Positions 7,396-16,371 of a DNA stretch of 41,979 bases are shown one piece after another. The notes beneath the pieces were generated by a model that did not search any database, was not told the DNA's origin, and saw only the letters and a program-made list of their open reading frames with translations. The stretch is from Bacillus sp. AFS055030 (lineage in GTDB: Bacteria > Bacillota > Bacilli > Bacillales > Bacillaceae_G). Position 1 is the stretch's first letter. Every line of letters begins with the position of its first letter. A program made the translations under genes and the position numbers. The stretch covers positions 71,660-113,638 of the forward strand of contig NZ_NUGT01000007.1 of the NCBI RefSeq assembly GCF_002574545.1, written 5' to 3'.

Positions 7396-9144
7396 CTCAA
7401 ATTTAGACTACGGATCAGAAAATTAAACACTTTACGAAATCAAATATTGGCAGTTTTCTTGATTGTTATGGTGATTGTTTTATCGATTGTATCCATAATG
7501 GTATATAACCAAGTTGGAACTTTAATGAAAGATACAACAGAGAAACAAATCAAACAAACGGCTGTTGAAGCAAACGGAAGAATGGAAACCTTGTATAAGC
7601 AAATTGATACTTTGTCAAATCAATTAATGACTAACGAGACGGTTCAGCAAATATTACTTGGATTGAAAAACGGAGAAAGTGTTGATTTTGCGAAAAGACA
7701 ATCATTAATTAGAGTAATAAATAACTTTTTAGCTTATTCAAATGGAATCTCTTCTTTCGAGTTATATTCTTCGGAAGGTAATCGTATTTTTCCATTCGGT
7801 GAAAAAAATTTATCTAGTGTAATCGATGAGAAATGGGTAAAGGAAGCGGAAGCTGAGAAAGGAAGATTAGTGTGGGTAGGAAAAGATCCTAAAAATAGTA
7901 ACTATTCTTATGCAATAAGAAGGGTAAGCTTAATGGATCGCTGGTTTTCAAATGGAGGCTATTTAGTAGTAAGAATTCTTAATAGTTACTTTCAAGTTGA
8001 AGAAAGTAATTTATCTCCTGGGGAGAAGGATTATATGATGCTTCTTGATAGGGATTTAACTCCGATAACGGATAATTATGGCATTGATATTCAAAAATTT
8101 TTAGTAGAAGGATACGAATCGATAAAAGTAAATAAAAAGCAATATATGATTGTCACACAAACATCTACAAAAACAGGCTGGACGCTTGTTATTTTAAAAC
8201 CTACAAGCTTTTTAAATGAGAGAGTAACACCGGTAAGAAAAGTAACTCTTTTATCTGGCGCAATTGGTTTTATCATTTTTGTCGTGTCATCCATTATTCT
8301 AGCAACAATGATTACAAGACCGATAAAGAAACTTACAAATACAATGAAGAATGCGAAAATGGACGAATTGAAAATTAACAAGGAAAGCGCAGCTTCATTA
8401 GAAATTATTGAATTAAATAGAACGTATAATCAGATGGTAGAAAACACCAATCATTTAATACAGGTCGTTTATGAAAAAGAATTACTTCGTAGTCAAACTG
8501 AGTTGAAGGCACTACAAGCCCAAATTGATCCGCATTTCCTATATAATACGCTAAATGCACTTTATTGGTCTTTAGATGATAGGGGTGAGGATGATTTAGC
8601 AGAAATAGTGATTGCAATGTCAGGATTATTTCGCTATACAATTGGTAACGCAAACAGTAGTGAATGGGTAACTATACAAGCTGCTCTTGACCAAATTGAA
8701 CGATATTTACAAATTATGAAAATGAGATTAGGAGAACGGTTGTTATGGGAGATATCTGTTGAGCCTAATCTATTAGCCATTAAAATACCTAAACTGTTAA
8801 TCCAACCTTTAGTTGAAAACGCTATTATGCATGGTATTGAGAGTAGTCGGGAACAAGGGCTTGTATTAGTCAAGATTGAAAGAATTGAGGACACTTCTAA
8901 TTTACTAGTAATTGTTCATGACAATGGACCAGGGATTGATCGAGAAGCCCTTGATGCTCTTAATCTAGCAATTAAAAATGATAATATGTCATCCTTTAAA
9001 GGGATCGGGATGGCACTTACTAATGTAAATAAAAGAATTAAATTATATTACGAAGGTTATGACTTAAGAGGCCTTCATTTAGAAAGTGAGGTCGGTAAAG
9101 GTACAACTGTATTATTCGAAGTTCCAGACAAAGGTGGAGAATAA
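7384..9144 (+). CDS. YesM-type sensor histidine kinase
   Basis: This is a membrane sensor kinase of about 586 residues. A first membrane segment lies at about residues 19-41, an extracytoplasmic Cache-like sensing region at 42-285, a second membrane segment at about 288-310, then a HAMP region. The His_kinase domain (PF06580) has the phosphorylated His384 in QIDPHFLYNTLN, and an HATPase_c domain follows with PLVENAIMHG and HDNGPGID. This family pairs with AraC-type response regulators and usually senses sugars or their binding proteins. The regulator starts 2 nt after its stop and the sugar ABC importer follows, so it probably senses xylo-oligosaccharide supply. Coordinates use the first possible start (GTG at 7384); translation more likely begins at ATC 7393, three codons later. 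Confidence 0.88.
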   Translation: MIKILKFRLRIRKLNTLRNQILAVFLIVMVIVLSIVSIMVYNQVGTLMKDTTEKQIKQTAVEANGRMETLYKQIDTLSNQLMTNETVQQILLGLKNGESVDFAKRQSLIRVINNFLAYSNGISSFELYSSEGNRIFPFGEKNLSSVIDEKWVKEAEAEKGRLVWVGKDPKNSNYSYAIRRVSLMDRWFSNGGYLVVRILNSYFQVEESNLSPGEKDYMMLLDRDLTPITDNYGIDIQKFLVEGYESIKVNKKQYMIVTQTSTKTGWTLVILKPTSFLNERVTPVRKVTLLSGAIGFIIFVVSSIILATMITRPIKKLTNTMKNAKMDELKINKESAASLEIIELNRTYNQMVENTNHLIQVVYEKELLRSQTELKALQAQIDPHFLYNTLNALYWSLDDRGEDDLAEIVIAMSGLFRYTIGNANSSEWVTIQAALDQIERYLQIMKMRLGERLLWEISVEPNLLAIKIPKLLIQPLVENAIMHGIESSREQGLVLVKIERIEDTSNLLVIVHDNGPGIDREALDALNLAIKNDNMSSFKGIGMALTNVNKRIKLYYEGYDLRGLHLESEVGKGTTVLFEVPDKGGE

Positions 9145-9145
9145 T

Positions 9146-9940
9146 TTGGATACAAAGACGATTCTAATTGTTGATGATGAACAAGTGACTAGACAAGGAT
9201 TAAAAAAAACATTAGAGAAATGGTCAAATGGTAAATTTGAAATTCTGAGTGCGGCAAATGGTCAAGAAACATTTGAACAGATGAGCAGAACAAAAATTCA
9301 TTTATTAGTAACTGATATTTGTATGCCAGAAATGAATGGTTTAGAGCTTTTAAAAACCCTAAAGGACAAAGGTCATAAGTTTGTTTCCATTATTATTTCT
9401 GGACACCCTGACTTCGAATATGCCCAGGAGGCTATTCGTCTAGGAGTTGTAAATTATTTATTAAAACCGGTAAGTAAACAAAAATTAATTGAGGCTATTG
9501 AGCAAGCGCTTGAAAAGGAAGCGAATAATGAACGGATTGAGTATATGGAAAAAGTGACTGATCAGAAATTATTAAAGCTAGATCAAGTTCATAATCACTC
9601 TAATTCAATTAAGTCAGCTAAAGTATTTATTAATCAGAATATAAGTAATCAAATTTCATTAAAGGATGTTGCAGAAGCGGTACATCTAAATGCGAGTTAT
9701 TTTAGTGTGTTATTTAAAGAGCAGGTGGGGTTAACGTTTAGTGAGTATTTGACTAGAAAGAGATTACAAATTGCAAAAAATCGGCTACTGACAACTGATT
9801 TGCAAATTGGAGAAATTGCACTAGAAGTAGGCTATCAAACAGCTAAATATTTCATTAAGATCTTTAAGGACTACGAGGGTATTACCCCTAGTAAATTTAG
9901 AAAAATGTCAGAACTTGATGATGCACTAATCCAAAAATAG
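9146..9940 (+). CDS. YesN-type response regulator, AraC-family HTH
   Basis: This 264-residue regulator has a receiver domain at residues 1-120. Its acidic pocket is Asp10-Asp11, the phosphoacceptor is Asp57 in LLVTDICMPEMNG, and a conserved Lys lies in LLKPVSK. A linker follows, then two AraC helix-turn-helix motifs at about residues 165-260; the signature includes IALEVGYQTAKYFIKIFK. It starts at TTG 9146 after AAGGTGGAG, 1 nt past the kinase stop, so the two are translationally coupled. A longer frame upstream overlaps the kinase and has no ribosome site. It is likely to activate the adjacent importer and xylose genes when phosphorylated. It is shorter than many YesN proteins (about 370-540) because it lacks the middle region. 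Confidence 0.88.
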   Translation: MDTKTILIVDDEQVTRQGLKKTLEKWSNGKFEILSAANGQETFEQMSRTKIHLLVTDICMPEMNGLELLKTLKDKGHKFVSIIISGHPDFEYAQEAIRLGVVNYLLKPVSKQKLIEAIEQALEKEANNERIEYMEKVTDQKLLKLDQVHNHSNSIKSAKVFINQNISNQISLKDVAEAVHLNASYFSVLFKEQVGLTFSEYLTRKRLQIAKNRLLTTDLQIGEIALEVGYQTAKYFIKIFKDYEGITPSKFRKMSELDDALIQK

Positions 9941-9966
9941 TGGAATTTTATCCAATCGTGGTTACC

Positions 9967-9995
9967 TTACCGCGTTTTTTTTTTAGTGCTAGAAT
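9967..9995 (+). promoter_or_regulatory. Candidate activator-dependent promoter of the xylo-oligosaccharide operon
   Basis: An extended -10 element (TGC then TAGAAT, -10 at 9990-9995) has a poor -35 (TTACCG, 9967-9972) 17 bp upstream. A weak -35 is what an AraC-type activator such as the preceding regulator would compensate for. The YesN binding site was not identified. Confidence 0.35.
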
Positions 9996-10033
9996 TTACT
10001 TGTAACGAAAAATTCAAAAAATGGAGGTTTGAC

Positions 10034-11341
10034 ATGTTTAAGAAAGCGTCTTCATTAATGTTAGCATTAGTCCTTATTCTTATGGTTGCTTTAACTGGCT
10101 GTGGTAAATCGAATAACGCCTCAACTGAAAGCGGTTCCAAAAAGGTAATTAAGTTTATGCATCTTTGGCCGGCTGGAAGTTCTAAGCAACAAAACTTAAT
10201 TGTCTCTGACATTATTAAGCAATATGAGGCTGAACATAAGGATGTAAAAATCGAGGTAGAAGTTCTTGAAAATGAGCAATACAAGAATAAGATTAAAGTT
10301 CTTTCTTCGTCTAACGAACTTCCTGATGTTGGGTTTACATGGGCAGCAGGATATATGAAACCATTTGTAAAAGGTGGCCTTTTTGCTGATTTAGATGATG
10401 TGTTAAATAACGGATTAAAAGATTCATTTGTAAGTGGAACAACAGAAGCATATGCAGTTGATGGTAAAACATATGGATTACCTCTAGAACTAAACATCGC
10501 TCCAATTTATTACAATAAAGCAATTTTTGAAAAATATAATCTTCAAGTACCACAAACTTATAGCGAATTCCAAAATGTTGTTAAAACACTTGCTAAAAAT
10601 GGAGTTGCTCCTATTGCTTTAGGAAATAAAGATCGTTGGACAGGTTCACTTTGGTATATGTATTTAGCAGACAGAATTGGTGGAGCTGATGTATTAAACA
10701 AAGCAATTAACCGTACAGGAACATTCGAGGATCCTGCACTTGTAACAGCGGCAACAGAGGTTCAAAACTTAGTGAAAGAAAAAGCATTTAATAAAGGTTT
10801 TAATGGATTATCTAATGATGAGGGTAAATCTGAATTCTTAAATGGACATGCAGCTATGTACTTAATGGGAACTTGGGAGCTTCCAAACTTTACGACAAAT
10901 GAAGAAATTCCTAAAGATTTCCGAGACAATGTAGGTTTCTTTAAATTCCCTACCTATGAAGGCGGAAAAGGAAATATTAATAGCTGGGTTGGTGGACCTG
11001 GTGTTGGTTTATTCGTAGCAGAACATTCAAAAGTTAAAGCTGAAGCTAAAGACTTTGTGAAATTTTTTGTAGAGAAGTGGGGAGAGCAATCTGTTGAAAA
11101 AGCGGGTGTAATTCCTGCGACAAAGGTTGATACTTCAAAAGTAAATTTACCACCGTTATATATTGACGTGTTAAATGAATTAAATAAAGCTAGCAACCTA
11201 ACACTATTTGCTGATGTTCAAATGAGTGCTTCTGTAGCGGAGACTCACTTAAACTTAATTCAATCTTTATTTGGAAATGAAGTAAAACCAAAAGATTTTG
11301 CAAAACAACATGAAGAAGCTTTAAAAGCAGAAGAAAAATAA
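10034..11341 (+). CDS. ABC transporter sugar-binding lipoprotein (family 1)
   Basis: This 435-residue extracellular solute-binding protein has a lipoprotein signal, with lysines at residues 3-4, a hydrophobic core, and a lipobox ending LTGC with Cys23 as the lipidated residue. The mature part has the PF01547 fold: LPDVGFTWAAGYMKPF near residue 95, and GLPLELNIAPIYYNKAIFEKY near residue 145, the hinge typical of oligosaccharide binders. The ATG follows GGAGG by 6 nt. It is the first gene of the importer, and the downstream enzymes point to xylo-oligosaccharides as cargo. A hairpin separates it from the permease genes, a common arrangement that gives more binding protein than permease. Ligand identity is inferred. 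Confidence 0.88.
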   Translation: MFKKASSLMLALVLILMVALTGCGKSNNASTESGSKKVIKFMHLWPAGSSKQQNLIVSDIIKQYEAEHKDVKIEVEVLENEQYKNKIKVLSSSNELPDVGFTWAAGYMKPFVKGGLFADLDDVLNNGLKDSFVSGTTEAYAVDGKTYGLPLELNIAPIYYNKAIFEKYNLQVPQTYSEFQNVVKTLAKNGVAPIALGNKDRWTGSLWYMYLADRIGGADVLNKAINRTGTFEDPALVTAATEVQNLVKEKAFNKGFNGLSNDEGKSEFLNGHAAMYLMGTWELPNFTTNEEIPKDFRDNVGFFKFPTYEGGKGNINSWVGGPGVGLFVAEHSKVKAEAKDFVKFFVEKWGEQSVEKAGVIPATKVDTSKVNLPPLYIDVLNELNKASNLTLFADVQMSASVAETHLNLIQSLFGNEVKPKDFAKQHEEALKAEEK

Positions 11342-11361
11342 ATTCTAATGTACAAAAAGAA

Positions 11362-11400
11362 AAGGGCATATGGCTTCATATTGAATATGCCCTTGATTTT
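11362..11400 (+). terminator. Hairpin between binding protein and permease genes
   Basis: AAGGGCATAT (11362-11371) and ATATGCCCTT (11385-11394) form a perfect 10-bp stem followed by GATTTTT. The tail is weaker than a standard terminator, and the permease genes start 35 bp later. It probably acts as a leaky terminator or mRNA stabiliser that keeps permease levels below binding-protein levels. Confidence 0.6.
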
Positions 11401-11428
11401 TAAATAGAAAGGAAGGAGTTGAATCAAA

Positions 11429-12304
11429 ATGAATAAAGCTATGTCAAATAAAAAAATAATCGCCTTATATATTACACCAGCTCTTTTTCTAATCCTTGCT
11501 TTGATTTACGTTCCAATTGTACAAACTGGATACTTTGGCTTAATGAAATGGAATGGAATTGGGGAAAAGGAATTCATAGGTTTAAAGAATTACTCCCACT
11601 TATTACATGATCCTCTATTTTGGAAAAGTGCTTTCCACTCCTTTTTATTAGCGGTATTTTCGGCAGTTAGTTTAATTGGTTACTTGTTCATCTCATTTAT
11701 ACTTGCCGGAAAAATAAAAGGTGCAGACCTTCTTAGAAAGATCTATCTTATTCCAATGCTGCTTGCTTCCGTTGCAATTGCTCAGCTTTGGCTTAAAATC
11801 TATCATCCCACTAACGGTATTCTAAATAGCTTACTTGTTTCTCTAGGGGTTAATAATCCACCGGCATGGTTAGCAGATACAAACTTAGCACTATATGCGA
11901 TTATTATTCCGATTATTTGGCAGTACGCTGGTTTTTATATTCTGATTTACTATGCAGCTCTTAAAAATATTCCAGATTCTCTAATCGAAGCTGCAAGAAT
12001 TGACGGGGCGACCCCAATTCAAATCGCATTGAAAATAAAATTACCGTTAATTATGAATGTCGTTAAAGTAACGATTGTTCTTGCTGTTGTTGGATCACTT
12101 AAATATTTTGATTTAATTTATGTTATGACAGGTGGGGGGCCAAACGGTTCAAGTGAAGTAATGGCATCTTATATGTATCAAAAAGCATTTAAAGGTTTTG
12201 ACTTTGGATATGCAAGTGCAATTGGATTTTTCTTATTAGTTATTTGTTTAGTCGTTACTTGGATTATTCGTAAGTTTACTGAAGCAAATAACGATATTTA
12301 CTAA
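11429..12304 (+). CDS. Sugar ABC transporter permease (MalF/UgpA type)
   Basis: This 291-residue membrane protein has six predicted membrane segments. The cytoplasmic EAA loop, EAARIDGATPIQIALKIKLP near residue 188, docks the ATPase. A conserved VMTGGGPNGSS motif follows, near residue 232. The ATG is preceded by GGAAGGAGTTGA. It forms the import channel with the next permease; the two genes are 18 bp apart. The partner ATPase is not encoded nearby, as in several Bacillus sugar importers that share MsmX. Confidence 0.92.
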   Translation: MNKAMSNKKIIALYITPALFLILALIYVPIVQTGYFGLMKWNGIGEKEFIGLKNYSHLLHDPLFWKSAFHSFLLAVFSAVSLIGYLFISFILAGKIKGADLLRKIYLIPMLLASVAIAQLWLKIYHPTNGILNSLLVSLGVNNPPAWLADTNLALYAIIIPIIWQYAGFYILIYYAALKNIPDSLIEAARIDGATPIQIALKIKLPLIMNVVKVTIVLAVVGSLKYFDLIYVMTGGGPNGSSEVMASYMYQKAFKGFDFGYASAIGFFLLVICLVVTWIIRKFTEANNDIY

Positions 12305-12322
12305 AAGGAAGGGGGATTTAAA

Positions 12323-13222
12323 GTGGATACGGTAAGAGCTACAGGATCTCAAGCCATTGTAACAGAAAAGAAAACTGACCGTAGCAAAAATAGTATTTTT
12401 AGTAAAATTGCTTACGGATTTATGTATCTTTTCCTTACAATCGTAGCGATTTTTCAACTATTTCCGATCGTATGGTTATTCCTTTTTTCATTAAAAAATA
12501 ACCAAGAAGTGTTTAATATGTCACCTTTTTCTTTACCTGAAAGCCCAAAGTGGGAGAATTATACGAAAGTTTGGACTGAGGGAAATATTAGTCAGTATTT
12601 TTTTAATAGTGTAACTTATACAATTGCTGCCGTTATTTTAACAGTTGTATTAGCTAGTATGGTAACCTTTGCAATTACAAGAATGAACTGGAAAGCAAGT
12701 AAATGGGTATTAGGGTTATTTATGGTTGGTTTAATGATTCCGGTCCATTCAACGCTGATTCCTTTATTTAATACTTTTACAAAAATAAATTTAATTGATA
12801 ATCCACTCTCGGTAATCCTTACGTACACAGCTTTTAACTTGCCAATTACGATTATGATTTTAATTGGTTTTTACGAGGCTCTCCCTAGGGAGGTAGAAGA
12901 AGCAGCGATTATGGACGGGGCATCAATTAACCATATCTTTTTTAAGATTACTTTACCAATGACATCACCAGTAATTGCTACAGCAGCAATCATAAATATG
13001 ATTTACAACTGGAATGAGTTTGTTTTCGTGAATACATTTATTAGTTCAGATCAATTTAAAACACTCACAGTTGGTATTCAAAACTTTATTGGACAGTATA
13101 CGACTGATTGGGGAGCAATTGGGGCTACATTAGTTATTAGTATTCTACCAATCCTAATTGCCTTCTTAATATTAAGTAATCGAATTGTAGAAGGAATTGC
13201 TTCTGGATCGGTAAAAGGTTAA
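12323..13222 (+). CDS. Sugar ABC transporter permease (MalG/UgpE type)
   Basis: This 299-residue membrane protein has a 30-residue hydrophilic N-terminus and six membrane segments. The EAA loop, EEAAIMDGASINHIFFKITL, is near residue 191, and NMIYNWNEFVF is near residue 227, typical of the second permease of carbohydrate uptake family 1 importers. It starts at GTG 12323 after AAGGAAGGGGG. With the preceding permease and the lipoprotein it completes the membrane part of the xylo-oligosaccharide importer. Confidence 0.92.
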   Translation: MDTVRATGSQAIVTEKKTDRSKNSIFSKIAYGFMYLFLTIVAIFQLFPIVWLFLFSLKNNQEVFNMSPFSLPESPKWENYTKVWTEGNISQYFFNSVTYTIAAVILTVVLASMVTFAITRMNWKASKWVLGLFMVGLMIPVHSTLIPLFNTFTKINLIDNPLSVILTYTAFNLPITIMILIGFYEALPREVEEAAIMDGASINHIFFKITLPMTSPVIATAAIINMIYNWNEFVFVNTFISSDQFKTLTVGIQNFIGQYTTDWGAIGATLVISILPILIAFLILSNRIVEGIASGSVKG

Positions 13223-13269
13223 CGCCATTAGATAATGCTATAGATGAATTCGTAAAGGAGGGTGATTAA

Positions 13270-13905
13270 ATGATACTCGGAAAAACAATGGGAAAATTGT
13301 TTACGTTATGTGAGTGGGTTATGAAATTAGCCTATGTCAATCTACTATGGTTCCTCTTTACAATTGCTGGACTGGTCATATTTGGTTTTTTCCCAGCAAC
13401 AGTGGCCCTTTTTACAATTGTACGTAAATGGATCGTAAAAGAAACAGAACTTCCGATTTGGAGAACATTTCTAACTGTCTTCCTGAATGAATTTAAAAGT
13501 TCTAATAAACTTGGCTTGGTATTCATTTGTAGTGGTATCTTCTTAACGTTTGATGTATTTTACATTCGAATGATAGAAGGGATGCTCCAATTTATATTAA
13601 TCATTCCTTTATTAATCATTGCAGCAGTTTATTTATTGGTTTTCCTATATATTTTCCCACTTTATGTACATTACGAATTTAGTCTTAAAGACTATTTAAA
13701 AAACGCATTCTTTTTAAGTGTTTTTCATTTTCACATTACTTTACTAATGCTAGTTAGTCTAATCGCTATATTATTTTTGCTACTATATCAGCCAGGACTA
13801 ATACCATTCTTTAGTGTCGTATCAATTGCATGGATTTTCATGTTCTGTGGTATGTACAGTTTTAATCGCATAGACGAAAGACAAGGCAAGATTAGTAAAG
13901 TCTAA
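13270..13905 (+). CDS. YesL-like DUF624 membrane protein
   Basis: This 211-residue protein has about five membrane segments and belongs to the YesL/DUF624 family (PF04854). The N-terminus has the family pattern with MGKLFTLCEWVMKLAYVN and the FGFFPATVALFTIVRKWI segment near residue 38. Members are almost always found beside YesM/YesN-controlled carbohydrate ABC importers, but their biochemical role is unknown. The start is ATG after GGAGGGTGATTAA, a very strong ribosome site. It sits between the permease pair and the epimerase in one apparent operon. Confidence 0.8.
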   Translation: MILGKTMGKLFTLCEWVMKLAYVNLLWFLFTIAGLVIFGFFPATVALFTIVRKWIVKETELPIWRTFLTVFLNEFKSSNKLGLVFICSGIFLTFDVFYIRMIEGMLQFILIIPLLIIAAVYLLVFLYIFPLYVHYEFSLKDYLKNAFFLSVFHFHITLLMLVSLIAILFLLLYQPGLIPFFSVVSIAWIFMFCGMYSFNRIDERQGKISKV

Positions 13906-13937
13906 GTGTAGAAAATATGACAGAACGGGGTATCTAG

Positions 13938-14909
13938 ATGAATACTTATGCTGAGGAAATCACTTTTTTAGATGAACCGGCGATAAAAGCAGGTAATAGT
14001 GAATTAGAGATTATCATTATTCCTGGATGGGGATCAAACTTGATTTCCATGGTTCATAAAAAATCAAATACTGAGCTTTTAAGAGTCCCAGACTCAACTG
14101 AAGAGTATTTGGCTAATCCAGTTCTCTACGGTACACCAATTTTGTTCCCACCAAACCGAATCGATCAAGGTAAGTTTCGATTCGGAGAGAGAACGTATCA
14201 ATTTGAAATGAATGAAATGGACAAGCAGAATCACATTCATGGTTTTGTTCACAAAAGAAAGTGGACGATTTCCAGTGTAGAAGTTAATAAGCAAACAGTG
14301 AAAATTACTACTGAGTTTGATTCAAATAAGCATGAAGATGTTATGGAGCAATTCCCGCATCATTTTGTGATTAGGATGAGCTTTATTCTGAATGATAATT
14401 TATTCGCTAAAAGAGCAGAAATAATGAATAAAAGTAATGAAGTCTTACCGTTTGGCTTTGGTTATCATACTAGTTTCTTATTTCCAGAAGAAACTTCAAT
14501 CTTCAAGCTTCCAGTTGATAAACGCTGGAAACTAAATGAACGATTTTTACCAACGGGAGAATTAGAAGATATTGAGTACAAGTATGAGCTAGGTGAAGGC
14601 ATGAGTTTGTACGGGTTAGAGTTAGATGATGTTTTTTTAGCTAGTCCTAATAACAGTGGCCTACAGACGGCACAAATAACAAACAAATCAACAGGAATTG
14701 AGATTAATTATACAGTTGACCAAAGCTTTAAGCATTGGGTTGTTTATAACAAAGATGGGAGAAGTGGCTTTTTATGCCCAGAGCCCTATACGTGGGTAAC
14801 TAACGCCCCTAATCTTGGAGTTAATAGAGAATTGACTGGCTTACAAGGTATTGAGCCAGGTGATTTGAAAGTATTGCGCACATGGATTGTCGTTTCACAC
14901 AAGTCATAA
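13938..14909 (+). CDS. Aldose 1-epimerase (mutarotase)
   Basis: This 323-residue protein of the galactose-mutarotase fold (PF01263) interconverts alpha and beta anomers of aldoses. The family motif HIHGFVHKRKW (near residue 99) contains a catalytic-type histidine. FGFGYHTSF near residue 174 has the second histidine, and a C-terminal Glu lies in FLCPEPYTW near residue 279. It follows yesL in the same operon and precedes xylA, so its likely role is to supply the xylose anomer used by xylose isomerase. The start is ATG 13938, with GGGGT as a weak ribosome site. Confidence 0.85.
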   Translation: MNTYAEEITFLDEPAIKAGNSELEIIIIPGWGSNLISMVHKKSNTELLRVPDSTEEYLANPVLYGTPILFPPNRIDQGKFRFGERTYQFEMNEMDKQNHIHGFVHKRKWTISSVEVNKQTVKITTEFDSNKHEDVMEQFPHHFVIRMSFILNDNLFAKRAEIMNKSNEVLPFGFGYHTSFLFPEETSIFKLPVDKRWKLNERFLPTGELEDIEYKYELGEGMSLYGLELDDVFLASPNNSGLQTAQITNKSTGIEINYTVDQSFKHWVVYNKDGRSGFLCPEPYTWVTNAPNLGVNRELTGLQGIEPGDLKVLRTWIVVSHKS

Positions 14910-14942
14910 CATATAAAATTATTATTTTAGGAGGAATTAAAC

Positions 14943-16277
14943 ATGAGTTACTTTACTAATATTAACAAAATCAAATTCGAAGGTCCTAAATCAAAAAATC
15001 CATTTTCATTTAAATATTATGATCCACAAAGAATAATTAATGGCCAAAAAATGGAGGATTTACTTCGTTTTTCAGTTGCTTACTGGCATACATTTACTGC
15101 AGATGGTTCAGATCCATTTGGAGCAGGTACAATGCAACGTCCTTGGAACCATTTAAAAGGAATGGACCTTGCTAAAGCACGTGTAGAAGCATCATTTGAG
15201 TTTTATGAAAAGTTAGATGTTCCTTTCTTCTGTTTCCATGATTCAGATGTTGCACCTGAAGGAAATACATTAGGTGAAACTTATAAAAACTTAGATGTCA
15301 TTGTAGAGATGATAAAAGAATATATGAAAACAAGTAAAACAAAATTACTTTGGAATACGGCAAATATGTTTACTCATCCTCGCTATGTAAATGGGGCTGC
15401 TACTTCAAATAACGCTGACGTATTTGCATATTCAGCTGCAAAAGTGAAAAAAGGATTAGAAATTGCAAAAGAGCTTGGTGCAATTAACTATGTATTCTGG
15501 GGTGGACGTGAAGGTTATGACACGCTTTTGAATACAGATATGAAGCTTGAGCAAGACAACCTTGCACGTTTCTTCCATATGGCTGTAGATTATGCAAAAG
15601 AAATCGGTTTCGATGGTCAGTTCTTAATTGAACCAAAACCAAAAGAACCAACGAAGCATCAATATGACTTTGATGTGGCAACTGGACTAGCTTTCTTACA
15701 AGCTAATGGTTTAGAGAAACATTTTAAATTCAATATTGAAGCGAATCATGCGACACTTGCTGGGCATACATTTGAGCATGAATTACGCGTAGCTCGAATA
15801 AACGGAATGCTTGGTTCAGTTGATGCAAACCAAGGTGATAAGTTAATCGGTTGGGATACAGATGAGTTCCCTACAGATCTTTACTCTACTACATTAGCAA
15901 TGTATGAAATCTTAAAAAATGGTGGCTTAGAAAAAGGCGGCCTGAACTTTGATGCAAAAGTAAGAAGAGGATCATTTGATGTAGAAGATTTATTCCATGC
16001 ACATATCGCTGGAATGGATAGCTTTGCAATTGGCACGTTAGTAGCTAATAAACTAATTGAGGATAAAGTATTTGAAAGTTTTATTGAAGATCGTTATAGC
16101 AGCTTTACTTACGGTATTGGTAAAGAGATCGTAGAAAATAAAGCAAATTTCCATACGCTTGAAGCATATGCGTTAAATCTAAGTGATATCCAAAATAAAT
16201 CTGGTCGTGAAGAACGTCTTAAATCAGTACTAAACCAATATTTATTAGAAGCGATTTCTGAATTCGCTACAGTTTAA
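14943..16277 (+). CDS. xylA: Xylose isomerase
   Basis: This 444-residue cytoplasmic enzyme converts D-xylose to D-xylulose. The catalytic pair His99 and Asp102 lies in [12 protein letters not shown]. The metal-binding signature [16 protein letters not shown] is near residues 184-199. Glu230 and the lysine after it are in [17 protein letters not shown] further metal site is in [12 protein letters not shown]. These agree with the E. coli/Bacillus group (type II), including the typical N-terminal extension and length. A strong AGGAGGAATT site precedes the ATG. The XylR-type operator usual in Bacillus xyl operons was not seen upstream, so the gene probably relies on the operon promoter and the two-component system. 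A terminator follows it, before xylB. Confidence 0.97.
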   Translation: MSYFTNINKIKFEGPKSKNPFSFKYYDPQRIINGQKMEDLLRFSVAYWHTFTADGSDPFGAGTMQRPWNHLKGMDLAKARVEASFEFYEKLDVPFFCFHDSDVAPEGNTLGETYKNLDVIVEMIKEYMKTSKTKLLWNTANMFTHPRYVNGAATSNNADVFAYSAAKVKKGLEIAKELGAINYVFWGGREGYDTLLNTDMKLEQDNLARFFHMAVDYAKEIGFDGQFLIEPKPKEPTKHQYDFDVATGLAFLQANGLEKHFKFNIEANHATLAGHTFEHELRVARINGMLGSVDANQGDKLIGWDTDEFPTDLYSTTLAMYEILKNGGLEKGGLNFDAKVRRGSFDVEDLFHAHIAGMDSFAIGTLVANKLIEDKVFESFIEDRYSSFTYGIGKEIVENKANFHTLEAYALNLSDIQNKSGREERLKSVLNQYLLEAISEFATV

Positions 16278-16293
16278 AAACCATTTGACCATG

Positions 16294-16331
16294 AAATGTG
16301 CTGGGAAATTTATAATTTCCAGCACATTTTT
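16294..16331 (+). terminator. Hairpin terminator between xylA and xylB
   Basis: AAATGTGCTGGGAAAT and ATTTCCAGCACATTT form a stem of about 15 bp with one bulged G, followed by TTTTT. It should end a share of transcripts after xylA. xylB starts 40 bp later and would then depend on read-through or a promoter within this gap. Confidence 0.75.
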
Positions 16332-16371
16332 CTCATACGATTTGATCAAAAACAATAAAAGGATGATTGTT

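Noticed and set aside
14910-14942. XylR operator upstream of xylA
   Set aside because: No sequence near the AGTTTGTTT...AACAAACT pattern is present in this short gap or upstream of the importer.
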